From: JAEZBP01 sp963832725
Lineage (GTDB): Bacteria; Myxococcota_A; Polyangia; Polyangiales; Sandaracinaceae
DNA length: 64,000 bases
NCBI GenBank assembly: GCA_963832725.1
Contig: CAWHVG010000005.1
Location: 3,158,057 to 3,222,056, forward strand
Reading direction: 5' to 3'
A program made the position numbers and the translations under genes. Within the stretch, counting starts at the first letter, position 1. Each line of letters begins with the position of its first letter. The notes beneath the pieces were generated by a model. That model did not search any database. It saw nothing but the letters and a program-made list of their open reading frames with translations, and was not told the DNA's origin. Below, one piece after another: positions 51,628-61,321 of the stretch.

Positions 51628-51806
51628 TGGCCGAAGGGAGCGAATGGTGCGCGATCGAAGGCAGCGAGGCGACGACCTTGGAGGACGAGCTTCGTCGCGA
51701 GATGCCGGTCGGTCACGCGCTGCACGGCCGTGAAGTGCACGCCGTCGCTCGGCGTGATGACCGCGACGACGTCGCGTTCTATGACTTCACGCGGCGGGGC
51801 AGGTAG
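51624..51806 (+). CDS. small hypothetical protein, possibly truncated
   Basis: 60 aa: MMAEGSEWCAIEGSEATTLE, then DELRREMPVGHALHGREVHA and VARRDDRDDVAFYDFTRRGR. The segment LRRExPxGHxLxGxxVxAVARRxDxDDVxF matches a family of small proteins I recall only as hypothetical, which normally continue with a strand after this point. The stop here may therefore be premature, 60 bp before IS91-like copy 2. Confidence 0.4.
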   Translation: MMAEGSEWCAIEGSEATTLEDELRREMPVGHALHGREVHAVARRDDRDDVAFYDFTRRGR

Positions 51807-51866
51807 AGCGGCTACGCCGCGACGCGGATCTCGCCATCGATCGCGCGGTTCACTACTGTGAGAATC

Positions 51867-53803
51867 CCAGGTCTCCGTGCTGCCCTGCCCGAGCGGGGTC
51901 GACGCTGCCTGGGAGCGGCTGGGGCTCGGGGCCTGCGATCCGGTCGAGCTGGCCGAGATCATCGACGGCGCGCTCGAAGAGACGCCGGAGGGCTGGCCCG
52001 AGGACGGCGCGGCGTGGATCGGCGAGCTGCTGGAGGCGGGCGCGATCGGCTGGAGCGGCCGGGAGGGCTGAGCGTCCGCCAGGCCGCCTGGATGCGGCCG
52101 CTCCGCTACGAGCGAGGGGGCGAGCGCCGGGACCGGCGGGCGTTCCTCCTCGAAGCTCGTCGAACGCGTCGGAGCGGGAAGATCGGCGGAGGGTTCGCCG
52201 CTCGTCCGCCACGTCCGCCGATCTGGGCGCGTAACTGCCCGAAGTCATTGACCGCCGAGCCGGCATGCGACCTGCGCTGGCCCAGCGGCCGTGGAAGGGA
52301 GCCGTCGTCGTAGCGCGGTACGAGACGCGTGAGCGCGCCCGCGCATGCCGTAGCTCGGGTCGCGCGTGCGGACGGCTACGAGCGTCGGAGGCCGGAAGAG
52401 ACACTGCTGTACGAGCTCGTGCGCGAGCACTGGCCGCGCTTCGTGGAGCGCGCGGAGGAGCAAGGGGGCGGTCTGCCGCAGTTCGTGGTGCGGGAGTTCG
52501 AGGAGTACTTGGGCTGCGGCATCCTCGAGCACGGCCTGGTGCATCTGGAATGCGCTCGCTGCGGACACGACGTCGTCTGCGCGTTTTCATGCAAGCGCCG
52601 TGGATTCTGCCCCTCGTGCCTCGGCCGGCGGATGTCCGACGTCGCTGCGCACTTGGTGGACGAGGTCCTGCCGGCTGTACGTGCGCGATGCCGAGGGCGA
52701 GCTGGTGTTTCACGCGCTGCCCGAGCCGAGCGCGGCGGAGGTCGCGCAGGTCGCGGTGTGGACGCACGCGGGGCTCGTGCGAGTGCTCGCACGGCATGGC
52801 CGTTCGCTCGAGGGCGTGGAGGACACCCCCGACCGGCTGAGGGACGAAGAGCCCGCGCTCGCCTCGTGCTACGCGGCCTCGGCGGCGGACGTGCAGCTTC
52901 TGGGCGACGTCCCAGGTCAGCGGACGAGCAAGCTCGTTCGCCCCGTGCGGCTCGTCTCCTCGCCGACGGAGCCGGTCGCCGAGGTGGGGGGCGTCAACGT
53001 TCATGCGAAGGTGGCGTTCGACGGCCGGGACCGGCCGCGGCTCGAGCGCCTTTGCCGCTACGTGGTCAGGCCCCCGCTCTCGCAGGAGCGGCTGTCGATG
53101 CACCCTGACGGGCGCGTGAAGCTGAGCTTCAAAGCGGCGTGGAAGGACGGCACGCACGCTGTCCTGCTCGATCCGCTCGACTTCATCGCTCGACTCTGCG
53201 CGCTGATCCCGCCCCCTCGCTTTCACATGACGCGCTATCACGGCGTGCTCGCCGGGCGTGCCACCGCTCGAGCCGAATTCGTGCCCGGCCGCGCGCCGGC
53301 GCCTGTCGATGCGCAGTTGCCCTTGTTCATGCCGAGCGAGGTGCCATCGCTCCAACCGCCGCCTCCGCCCAGCCGCCACCCCTGGCCGTGGCTCTTGAAG
53401 CGGGTGTTCGCGGTCGAGATCGAGACCTGCCCCGTGCCCGGCTGTGGCGGACGCATGCGCCTCGTCGAGATCGCCACCGAGCCCGACGACATCGCCCGCG
53501 TCGTGGCCGCCGTCGACGGCGACGACGCGGCCCGCGCGCCGCCACGGCGTCGTCGTCCCTCGCCCCCAGGGCAGCTCCGGCTCGCATTCGGCTGACTCGA
53601 CCGTCCCGACGTCGGTGCACCGCTCCGTCCGCGCGGTGTGGATTCGACCCAAACCGCCCTGGGCCGTGCGTTCCGACCCACACCTCCGGGAGCTCGCGGG
53701 GGTTCATGCGCCTCGCGGAGACCTTCACGCGGCCCGACCCGGCCGGGGTTCACTCGCGGCGGTCTCCCCGGCACCGTTTTCCGTGCCTGGAATGTCCTGT
53801 GCG
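51867..53803 (+). mobile_element. IS91/ISCR-like element, copy 2 (defective)
   Basis: Begins at CCAGGTCTCCGTG, corresponding to 49,224 of copy 1, with unrelated sequence before it. The first 462 bases up to the transposase start align to copy 1 without a gap (constant offset 2,643). Ends at GGAATGTCCTGTGCG (53803). It carries the last ~200 bp of the unknown gene, a defective transposase with a 254-bp deletion, and the conserved right end with its hairpin. Confidence 0.85.
52329..53595 (+). pseudogene. IS91-family transposase remnant, copy 2
   Basis: GTG at 52329. The N-terminal zinc finger is intact (LECARCGHD, CKRRGFCPSCLGRRM). After VDEVLPA, 254 bp present in copy 3 are missing (junction at 52,675/52,677), removing the PWSVRYALAYDRR region and the HUH motif and shifting the frame. 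The remainder reads YVRDAEGELVFHALPEPS, then CRYVVRPPLSQERLSMHPDG, FHMTRYHGVLAGRATARAEF and CPVPGCGGRMRLVEIA to a stop at 53595. Non-functional. Confidence 0.9.
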
Positions 53804-54220
53804 CCTCCAGCGCTCCTGCGTTCCGATCTTCTCATCGCGATCCAATCGACCGGCGTGGTCATTGGTGCCAGCCACGCCGGCGTCGAGCGCGGTCCCGCCG
53901 ATCCTGCGCCGGGTCAAGTGTTCGGCTTCGGTGTGCCACTGATCGCAGGGGGGCGCCCCGAGGCCAGCAACGTGGTCCTCACCGATGCGGCGGTCTACAT
54001 GGACATGCAGGGCCAGCTCACTGCAGGTGCGAGCAGGCTCGAGCCTGGGACAGAGTTTGCGGCACGCTTCGAGGACTCGCCGGAGGAATCCATCCCCGCC
54101 TCCCGGCGCCGAGCGCAGGCGACTGGTTCGGGCGGCGAGAGACCGCCGGTCATTCGCACTTGCAGACTGATCCGCAGAGGCCCGGACAAGCGAGACGGTG
54201 GAACGTTCGCGGCTCGCGCG
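53804..54220. other. 417-bp gap right of IS91-like copy 2; possible gene fragment
   Basis: One plus-strand frame (about 53,806-54,150) has protein-like composition (LLRSDLLIAIQSTGVVIGAS, then FGFGVPLIAGGRPEASNVVL and YMDMQGQLTAGASRLEPGTE) but no start, since it begins at the element boundary. Probably the truncated end of a gene interrupted by the element. Family unknown. Confidence 0.35.
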
Positions 54221-56602
54221 TCAGCGAGCCCGGGCTTTGCGCTGAGACTTGCGCTTGGGCTTGGACTTCGGCTTGGGCACGAGCAGCGCCGCGTCGCCGC
54301 CGAGCCAGCGGACGAGGTCGTCGGCCATCTCCGGTGTCGCGCCGCGGCGCACGAGCGCCTTGCGGATCTGGGGCAGAGGAGTGGAGGTCGACAAGCTCAC
54401 GGCGGCGACCGGCGCTGCGTTCGTCTCGGGCTCTTCCTGCCAACACGGGGCGTACGAGAAGGCGCGCTTGGCGCCGCGCGTGAGGTAGTCGGTGAGGGAG
54501 TCGAAGTGGGCCATGGTCTCGACGTCCCAGAGGATCTCCGACCTGCCGTCTTGGGAGAGCAGGTACCACGCGCCAACGCCCGTTCCGTCCTGGTCGGTGT
54601 CGAGCATGATGATGTCTTCCGCGGGGAAGACCGTTCCGTCTTCGAGCTCCAGATACACCTCGTCGGACTGCCCCGAGAAGTCGAGGTAGAGGGTGCCGGA
54701 CGGCGGCGGAGGTGGGGGCGGACCGGGGGGCGACCGTCGCGTCGGCGGGCTGCTCGTGTGGCTTCCGCGATAGAAGCGCAAACCGCCTCTGGCGCCGGTG
54801 TCCGGCACCACCATGCGCACCACGTCTCCATCCTCGAGGAGCACGGCGCTGAATTCGCCCGAACAGCGGTCGTCGACCCAATCGACGCACTCACCGGTCG
54901 CGAGGGAGATCGCGCGGATCCAGTAGTGCTCGTCGGTGGCGAAGACGTGGTCGCGCGTGATGAGCGGAGTGGAGGGCGAGACCGAGGCCAACGAGGTGGC
55001 CTCGCTCGGGTCGTGCTCGGCGAGCCGCGCCGTCCAGCGATGCGCGCCGGAGGCTCGGTCGTAGCAGCGCAGCTCGGCGGGGCGCTGGGTCATCACCACG
55101 ACCACGCCGTGTGCGCTGCTCACGTAGTGGGACCTGTCGCCGCTCACGACATCGGCCCGGCGCCAGCGCTCCGCGCCGCTCTCGGGGTCGACGATGAGGA
55201 GCGCGTCACCTCGCGAGACGAAGATCTCACCGTCGCCGACTCCGTGCAGCGTGCCGGGGATCTCCCACACCAGCCGTCCGTCGGGGGAGAGCGCCCGCAC
55301 GGTCTCGGTGGAGCCGACGTCGACGATGGCGAGCCCCGCGCACGCGAGGGCCGGGTAGGTCTTCGCAGGCTGCGGCAGCGGGCGCGGTGGCGCCGTGGGG
55401 CCGTCGAGCAGCACCATCTCGGTCTCCGGCGCGTCGGGCCGGTAGGCGATGGCGAAGACCGTGTCGCCCACGGCGGCCCCGACGCTCGGAGGCGACGCCG
55501 GCGTGCGTCCCACGTGGGCGCCCGTCGCGAGATCGAGCCACTCGTAGGCGCTCGCGCTCTCGTCGAGGTAGTCGCGCGTGGCGACGACGGCGTGCGTGGC
55601 GGTCGCCGCAATCCAGCGCGGGGTCTTGGCGACGGGCGTCTTCCAGAGGAGGTTGCCTTCGAGGTCGCACGCCATCACGCAGGGATCGCCGAATCGGCCG
55701 GACGCGAACAAGAAGGCGTCGCCGGCGCGCGTCCACTCGCCGAAGCTCGGCTCGCCCTCGACCACCTTCGCGAGCTCGAGCGCGAAGCGCGGCTCAGGGC
55801 CGAAGGCCGCCGGGGGAGGCGGAGGCGGAGGCGCCTTCGCTTCGTACGCGAAGTGGAAGGTCGATGCGTGCGCGGCGAACTGCTGCGCATCGGAGGGATA
55901 GGTGCGGTGCGTCATCTGCGGCTCCACGGGCTCGCCGATCTCGAGCTTCGTCCGCCGCTTCACGTCGCGCCGAGACGAGAAGAGCTCGATCCACGCCTTC
56001 GTCCGCTCGAAGAGCGAGAACGTGAAGCCATCGGCGGATGGGGCGATCGCCGATGCGCTCGTGCCGCCGGTCGTCGCCGCACGCTTCGACGCCCACTCGC
56101 GGGCGGTGGCGTCGACCTCGGCGCCGGCGGCGCGCAGCCGCTCGATGAGACGCTCGTACCGGGCGGGGTCGCGCGGATGGCCCCACCAGGCCATCGCCAG
56201 AGGAGACATCTCCTTCACGACGCGATTGGGATCGGCGCCGGCCTCGAGGAGCGCGTCCAGGACGTCCACGAAGCCGTCGTACGCGCACTTCTGCAGCGGC
56301 GTCCACACTCCGGGCGCGCTGTGCTCCACGTTCGCCCCCGCCGCGATCAGGGCCTTCGCGCCGTCCACGTTGCCGAACGCGATGCACTTGTAGAGCGGGG
56401 ACATCGCCTCGGCGTCGGTGCCCTCGGGATCGGCGCCGTGACGGAGCAGCTCCTCCACCGTCGGCCCGTCACCCGACGTGGCGGCGATCGAGAGCGGGAG
56501 GCGGTTCTTCGCGTCGCGGCCGTTCACGTCCTCGCCGGACTCGATCGCGGCCCGGATCTTCTCGAGGTTCTTCGCCTTGATGGCGCGCAGCAGTTTGTTC
56601 AT
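54221..56602 (-). CDS. ankyrin-repeat / PQQ-type beta-propeller protein
   Basis: 793 aa. Residues about 1-150 hold four ankyrin repeats (LEKIRAAIESGEDVNGRDAK, NRLPLSIAATSGDGPTVEEL, WTPLQKCAYDGFVDVLDALL). The middle (about 290-600) is a repeated beta-propeller of PQQ-like blades (CDLEGNLLWKTPVAKTPRWI, LSPDGRLVWEIPGTLHGVGD, CYDRASGAHRWTARLAEHD). A Pro-rich linker leads to a C-terminal domain (GTVFPAEDIIMLDTDQDGTG, DSLTDYLTRGAKRAFSYAP) reminiscent of SMI1/KNR4-type modules, and a very basic tail (KPKSKPKRKSQRKARAR). No signal peptide. It starts 3 bp after the stop of the WD40-like gene, so the two are co-transcribed. Probably a cytoplasmic interaction protein. Confidence 0.7.
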   Translation of the reverse strand: MNKLLRAIKAKNLEKIRAAIESGEDVNGRDAKNRLPLSIAATSGDGPTVEELLRHGADPEGTDAEAMSPLYKCIAFGNVDGAKALIAAGANVEHSAPGVWTPLQKCAYDGFVDVLDALLEAGADPNRVVKEMSPLAMAWWGHPRDPARYERLIERLRAAGAEVDATAREWASKRAATTGGTSASAIAPSADGFTFSLFERTKAWIELFSSRRDVKRRTKLEIGEPVEPQMTHRTYPSDAQQFAAHASTFHFAYEAKAPPPPPPPAAFGPEPRFALELAKVVEGEPSFGEWTRAGDAFLFASGRFGDPCVMACDLEGNLLWKTPVAKTPRWIAATATHAVVATRDYLDESASAYEWLDLATGAHVGRTPASPPSVGAAVGDTVFAIAYRPDAPETEMVLLDGPTAPPRPLPQPAKTYPALACAGLAIVDVGSTETVRALSPDGRLVWEIPGTLHGVGDGEIFVSRGDALLIVDPESGAERWRRADVVSGDRSHYVSSAHGVVVVMTQRPAELRCYDRASGAHRWTARLAEHDPSEATSLASVSPSTPLITRDHVFATDEHYWIRAISLATGECVDWVDDRCSGEFSAVLLEDGDVVRMVVPDTGARGGLRFYRGSHTSSPPTRRSPPGPPPPPPPSGTLYLDFSGQSDEVYLELEDGTVFPAEDIIMLDTDQDGTGVGAWYLLSQDGRSEILWDVETMAHFDSLTDYLTRGAKRAFSYAPCWQEEPETNAAPVAAVSLSTSTPLPQIRKALVRRGATPEMADDLVRWLGGDAALLVPKPKSKPKRKSQRKARAR

Positions 56603-56605
56603 CGG

Positions 56606-57566
56606 TCACACGCCGTAGACGTGGATCTGGTCTTTCGAGCGGAAGACGAATGCGTCGCCGCTGCGCGACCATTGCACTTTGGACCCCGTGACATCGAGGG
56701 ATACACGAGCCAGCTCGTCTCCCGATGCGACATCGAAGAGCTGGCAAAGACCGCGCTCCTCGGGCGCGTCTGTCAGCACCACGAGCCGGGTGCCGTCCGG
56801 GGAGGCTCCCAGGCCGGTCAGGGGACCGGGCAGCTCCAGCGCGCGGACGGGGGCGAGCGTCTCCGGATCGAGGAACTGCAACCCGCCGTCCTCCGCGTCG
56901 ACGCAGGGGCCGATCGAGGTGCCGGCGAGATAGTGCGGCGTGCGCTTTCGATTCGAGGCGGAACCAGGGGGCCTCCGCGTCCCCGGCGACAAGTCGGTAG
57001 ATCAGCGAGTGCGGCGGCGTGCCCCAGCCCTGCCCCCGGGCCCAGGCGATCACCCAGAGGGTCTGGCCATCGGGATCCCAGGCGAGGGCCTCGGGTACGG
57101 GGGCGTCTTCGGCCTCGGCGGGGCCCGGCAAGGTCTTGCCCCAACGTCCCCGCTCGACGCCGTCGGAGGGTGAGAAGATGGCGGCGCCCACGTCGGCGCC
57201 CCGCACCCTCTTGGCCGAGATGGTCCCGACGAGGCTGCCGTCGGGGGAGAGGGCGATGCCGCAAACCTCGCCCTTGGGATGCGCGGGCAGCTCGAGGGTC
57301 ACTTTGCCGGTGACGGCGTCGTAGGCCTTGAGCTTCTTGGGGCCGGCGATGGCCTGCCCCTCCGGGGTCAGGACGACATGGCTCAGCACGGTCATGCCGC
57401 GCCCGGCCGCGGCCTTCTCGAAGAGCAGCTCCTTCTCGGGCAGGCGCCACGCGCGGAGCCTCTTGTCTCCCTGGCTCACGCTGGCCAGGATGGTACCGTC
57501 GGCGGAGAGCGCTGCGCCGGACAGGTCGGTGCCGGGGATGTCTACGGTGTGACGAAGTTTGAGCAC
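56606..57566 (-). CDS. WD40-like beta-propeller protein (frameshift near 56,945)
   Basis: About 318 aa. GTG at 57566 follows AAGGAG. Repeats of the type LSADGTILASVSQGDKRLRA, IALSPDGSLVGTISAKR, LAWDPDGQTLWVIAWA, LGASPDGTRLVVLTDAPEER and QWSRSGDAFVFRSKDQIHVY. The frame breaks near 56,945; the second frame continues PHYLAGTSIGPCVDAEDGGL to the stop at 56606. No signal peptide. Together with the downstream ankyrin/propeller gene it forms a two-gene operon of interaction proteins, function unknown. Confidence 0.7.
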
Positions 57567-58306
57567 GGACGACTCCTTGTTGAATCGGTGGTTGTTTACG
57601 GACGCTGTTTTCGAAATGGTCCTCGTGTACATCTCGAAAGTGGGCGCTGCGTATGTGCGAGAGCGTCTTCGCGGATGATGGACGTGAGCCCGGAAGGCTC
57701 AGTGGTTTTCAGGAAGACAGATCGACTCGACATCCGCGGTCGCCGGTTCGGGGGGCGACGAGCCGGCCGCCATCGAGACGCCACCGCGTTCCTCGCCCGT
57801 GACGCCGTGCTCCGTTGCGAGGGCGACCGCCTTCATCGTCGAAGCGAAACGAGTCCCGATGACTCCCACGGATTCGAGATGACGAGGATTTTGTGCCGCG
57901 AGCTGTGCGTGCGCCCCGGACCGCTTCGGTAGGAGCGCCGTCGCATGTAGCACGGCGGGCGCGTGGCCGGCGCTCTCGAATCTGCGAAATATGAACGCAG
58001 ATGCGGGAATGGCGGCGCGACGGCGAATGCACCGCGAGAAGCTCCGTGCGCCCATCGCGGGCGGTCATGCCGGTCCCGCCGCCCTGCTCCCGGCGGCGTC
58101 GCGGTGATCGTCGCCTGCTCCCGCACGATCGACGCCGTGCGCGCGGTGGCGAAGAGCGAGGAGCTCGCGCGCCCTGGGCGCACCGAGGTCGAGAACGCCC
58201 CCGAGCCCGAGGTCTTCAGACGGGACGCGACTTCTCTTGATCCAGCGGGCGTGAGCCCGGGTGCGCCGCGTGCGCCGACCTCTCATGCTCGGGTCGGAGG
58301 AGTGAC
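57567..58306. other. 740-bp region without a convincing gene
   Basis: Contains the divergent promoter area of the WD40-like gene, AT-richer near 57,590-57,640. No frame has recognisable motifs. GGAGGA for the following VOC gene lies at about 58,297-58,302. Confidence 0.4.
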
Positions 58307-58500
58307 GTGCGCATCCACCACGTCCAGATCATGATGCCGCGCGCCCGCGAGGAGGACGCGCTCGCGTTCTATGCCGGGCTGCTCGGCCTCGAGCGCATCC
58401 CCAAGCCGGCGGACATGCCCAACCCGGAGGGCCTCTGGTTCCGGCTCGGTCGCGAGCAGCTCCACCTCGGAGTGCAGGACGGCCCCACGCCGCACCATTG
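58307..58500 (+). pseudogene. VOC/glyoxalase-family gene, 5' fragment
   Basis: GTG at 58307 with GGAGGA upstream. RIHHVQIMMPRAREEDALAF, then YAGLLGLERIPKPADMPNPE and GLWFRLGREQLHLGVQDG is a clear N-terminal half of a VOC domain (His in HHVQIMM, Glu/His in EQLHLGV). After about residue 64 the similarity ends and the base composition drops, so the 3' half has been lost at the edge of the AT-richer island. The frame happens to run on into the next gene. Confidence 0.75.
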
Positions 58501-58576
58501 GGCCACGGCCTCGCACCGTGGTACAAATGTCTTGATCGGGCGTCACGCACGTAACCGTTGGAGGACGGCGGCAACA

Positions 58577-59254
58577 ATGCGTCAGATGTTGTTACTCCTT
58601 GGTACGATAGCGCTCACGGCGTGCGCGCTGTCTCACGAGCGCGCACGGAGAGACGCGGCGACCGACTCCAGCCCGCCCATGTGCGCGCCGAGTGCTGATA
58701 GCGACCGTTTTCTTGCTCTGGGTTGTGATGATCCGAGAGTGTTCGAACTCGCATCCAATGCGCAGAATGTCCACCTTGAAGCTGATCCTTGTACGGGCGC
58801 AGTGCCTACAACCACGGCATTTGTTCCGATGGGAATTTTGGCTCGGATTTCGGCGCCAAATCTAGACGCTGCTTGTATTCGAGTTGCAACAGCGAGCCCA
58901 AGTGCCGGTGTGCCTGTAGGGACCTCTTGGAGTGCATCCAACGTGTGGATTTCAGTTCCATACACCGCAACCGATGTTACATTCGAGATGATTGGTATCG
59001 ACAGGTGTGGACACCTAATCCATGGAGAGCGACGCGTGAATTCGATGTCGTTCGATGGCCCAGTACTTGTCACGCGATCCGCCGAACGTATACGCACGAT
59101 CGCAGACGGCGTTACTCGCACGCCGATCACATACGCTACGGCAACGTCTGTCTTTGTCGGTGACCAGACTGTTCCCGCCGAGAACGCGTATGACATCTTG
59201 CCTGATGTCAGCCCGTTTGGAGACATCGCCTGGATCGAGGTTCGGCAGAGCTGA
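58577..59254 (+). CDS. putative lipoprotein in an AT-richer island
   Basis: 225 aa, ATG at 58577. Lipoprotein signal LLLLGTIALTAC (Cys15). The mature part is beta-rich (FVPMGILARISAPNLDAACI, SWSASNVWISVPYTATDVTF, DGPVLVTRSAERIRTIADGV) with few recognised motifs. Local G+C is about 52% in the lines I counted, well below the >70% around it, and codons end in A/T far more often. Probably acquired horizontally. Family unknown. Confidence 0.65.
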   Translation: MRQMLLLLGTIALTACALSHERARRDAATDSSPPMCAPSADSDRFLALGCDDPRVFELASNAQNVHLEADPCTGAVPTTTAFVPMGILARISAPNLDAACIRVATASPSAGVPVGTSWSASNVWISVPYTATDVTFEMIGIDRCGHLIHGERRVNSMSFDGPVLVTRSAERIRTIADGVTRTPITYATATSVFVGDQTVPAENAYDILPDVSPFGDIAWIEVRQS

Positions 59255-59334
59255 CACTACGTCTTCATAGGCTATCCGATTCGCGTGTTGCCGACAGGTC
59301 TCTACCACTCGGCTCGGGGGCGAGACTTTCGCGC

Positions 59335-59994
59335 GTGATCGGGTCCGGGTCGAGGCCCCAAATACTTGTGATTGAGTCGGAGCGGGGCTCACTGCTTTCC
59401 GTAGAGGATGATGGCTCGATTGTTGAGCAGATGACTATTGATCTCCCGAGCGATCTCGTCGAGCCGTCGGTCATGGGGGACAATTTAGTTGCGATGGTGG
59501 ACGGTGAAGCACGCGTCTGGGACCTCAGATCCGGAGAGGAGGATGTTCGGGTGCGGGGACTCGGTGGCGCCGAGCAGATCCTCCCGGGAAGGCCCACGAC
59601 CGTGGTGAGAAGGGGAGGTACATGGCTGGAACTAACTCTGGGGCCGGCGGGAAATGTTGTTGATCCAGATTGGGCGAGCGCTCCCCCCGAGCTCATAGAC
59701 AACACTCTTCGCGCAATTGGTTCGGTTGATGCTGCCATACCGATGGGTTTTGATGGCTCCCTTCTGCTTGTGGGAATGCGTGGGGTTACCGTCCTGACAC
59801 ATGATGGCCGTGGAGATTCGACAGTGATGGCTAGTGACGTTCTGTTTGGGAACGCCGTTTCAATTGCGCGTCGTGTTGGAGTATATGATGTGCTGGTCGT
59901 AGCGGCGACTGAGGTTCGCGGTTCGACGATATTCGAGATGCGGCATGACGCTCTGATGCATTCAACGCCGTGCAGACCATGGGATATGGAGTAG
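59335..59994 (+). CDS. hypothetical protein, possible propeller fragment
   Basis: 219 aa from GTG at 59335, although the frame is open further upstream across the previous stop. Beta-strand pattern such as PQILVIESERGSLLSVEDDG, MGDNLVAMVDGEARVWDLRS and GFDGSLLLVGMRGVTVLTHD suggests propeller-like blades. Same low G+C (about 53%) as the preceding lipoprotein gene, so both belong to one acquired segment. No family recognised; the start is uncertain. Confidence 0.5.
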   Translation: MIGSGSRPQILVIESERGSLLSVEDDGSIVEQMTIDLPSDLVEPSVMGDNLVAMVDGEARVWDLRSGEEDVRVRGLGGAEQILPGRPTTVVRRGGTWLELTLGPAGNVVDPDWASAPPELIDNTLRAIGSVDAAIPMGFDGSLLLVGMRGVTVLTHDGRGDSTVMASDVLFGNAVSIARRVGVYDVLVVAATEVRGSTIFEMRHDALMHSTPCRPWDME

Positions 59995-60176
59995 CCGCCC
60001 CCGAGCCAGCGCGAGAATGCGACGTCCCGGTGAGCGACGGAGCAGGGTCGCGATGTAGCCATCGATCGAGTGCTCGCGCGCGAGCGGAATCTCGCCACCA
60101 GCCCGGAGGTCCGGGGACGAGCCCTCCGCGCACGCTTCAAGGTGTCCCTGCTCCGCGACCTCAAGCACTCGCCGCA

Positions 60177-60480
60177 TCAGGTACTTACTTCGTAGAGCTC
60201 GATCGTGGTCGGCGCGTGCGCGCGATGCGCGCGGCGGGCGGCGGCCAGCGTGCGGTGGAAGGCCCGCGCGTTCGCGGCGTCGGCCTGCTCCTGAGCCACT
60301 TGCTTCGCGCCTGACGTCCCGGCCGCCGCTGGGGAGGGCGACACCGCCGTCTCGCTCGCTGGCTGTGCCTCGGCCGTCTCGACCGCCGCGCGCGGGGCGT
60401 CGCTCGCGGTGGGCCGAGGAGCGTCATGCTCGCCGCACGCCCCGAGAAGGAGCGAGGCGCAGGTCGAAACGAGTGCATCG
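60177..60480 (-). pseudogene. lipoprotein gene fragment lacking a clear start
   Basis: The minus-strand frame reads ALVSTCASLLLGACGEHDAP (lipobox LLLGAC), then an Ala/Glu/Pro-rich linker, QVAQEQADAANARAFHRTLA and APTTIELYEVST, ending at 60177. No in-frame start is visible upstream, so it is probably damaged. Its TGA overlaps an ATG opening MRRVLEVAEQGHLEACAEGS (to about 60,000), a possible second small gene, itself disrupted. Confidence 0.45.
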
Positions 60481-60845
60481 AAGCGAAACCCATCGCGGAC
60501 GACGGCACCAGCTCCGGCACTCCCCTGCGGAGACGCGTCTCTCTCTGGGGAGTCCTCGCTGAACCCGCGCGTCAGTCGTGCGGCCCGAGAACGCGTTCGG
60601 CCTGGGCGTGTGTCGAGGCGCCGTCCATGGCCAGCCGTCCGGCTCGAAGCCCGCTGGCATGGAGAGGCTCACCGCGGCGGGCGAGCGGCCGTGACTCCGT
60701 CCTGGCCATCCAGGACGAAGGCAGTGCTGATGTGCTCGGCGAGCCCCCGCGATACCACTTCGTCGCGACCGACGAGCGCAGGCGCGCTTCACCAGCATCG
60801 ACGTCGGCTGCTCGAGTGCGCGACCGGGCGCTTGCCAGGTCCAGA
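60481..60845. other. 365-bp stretch left of IS91-like copy 3
   Basis: No convincing coding frame or repeat. Ends abruptly at 60,846 where the IS91-like block begins. Confidence 0.4.
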
Positions 60846-61321
60846 GGCGCGTTCTTCGACCAGGTCTCCGTGCTGCCCTGCCCGAGCGGGGTCGACGCTG
60901 CCTGGGAGCGGCTGGGGCGCGGGGTCTGCGATCCGGTCGAGCTGGCCGAGATCATCGACGGCGCGCTCGAAGAGACGCCGGAGGGCTGGCCCGAGGACGG
61001 CGCGGCGTGGATCGCCGAGCTGCTGGAGGCGGGCGCGATCGGCTGGAGCGGCCGGGAGGGCTGAGCGTCCGCCAGGCCGCCTGGATGCGGCCGCTCCGCT
61101 ACGAGCGAGGGGGCGAGCGCCGGGACCGGCGGGCGTTCCTCCTCGAAGCTCGTCGAACGCGTCGGAGCGGGAAGATCGGCGGAGGGTTCGCCGCTCGTCC
61201 GCCACGTCCGCCGATCTGGGCGCGTAACTGCCCGAAGTCATTGACCGCCGAGCCGGCATGCGGTCTGCGCTGGCCCAGCGGCCGTGGAAGGGAGCCGTCG
61301 TCGTAGCGCGGTACGAGACGC

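Noticed and set aside
53444..57313. Plus-strand frame of 1,289 codons
   Set aside because: It is antisense to the ankyrin/propeller and WD40-like genes, which have recognisable repeats. Only its first ~120 codons past copy 2 look protein-like.
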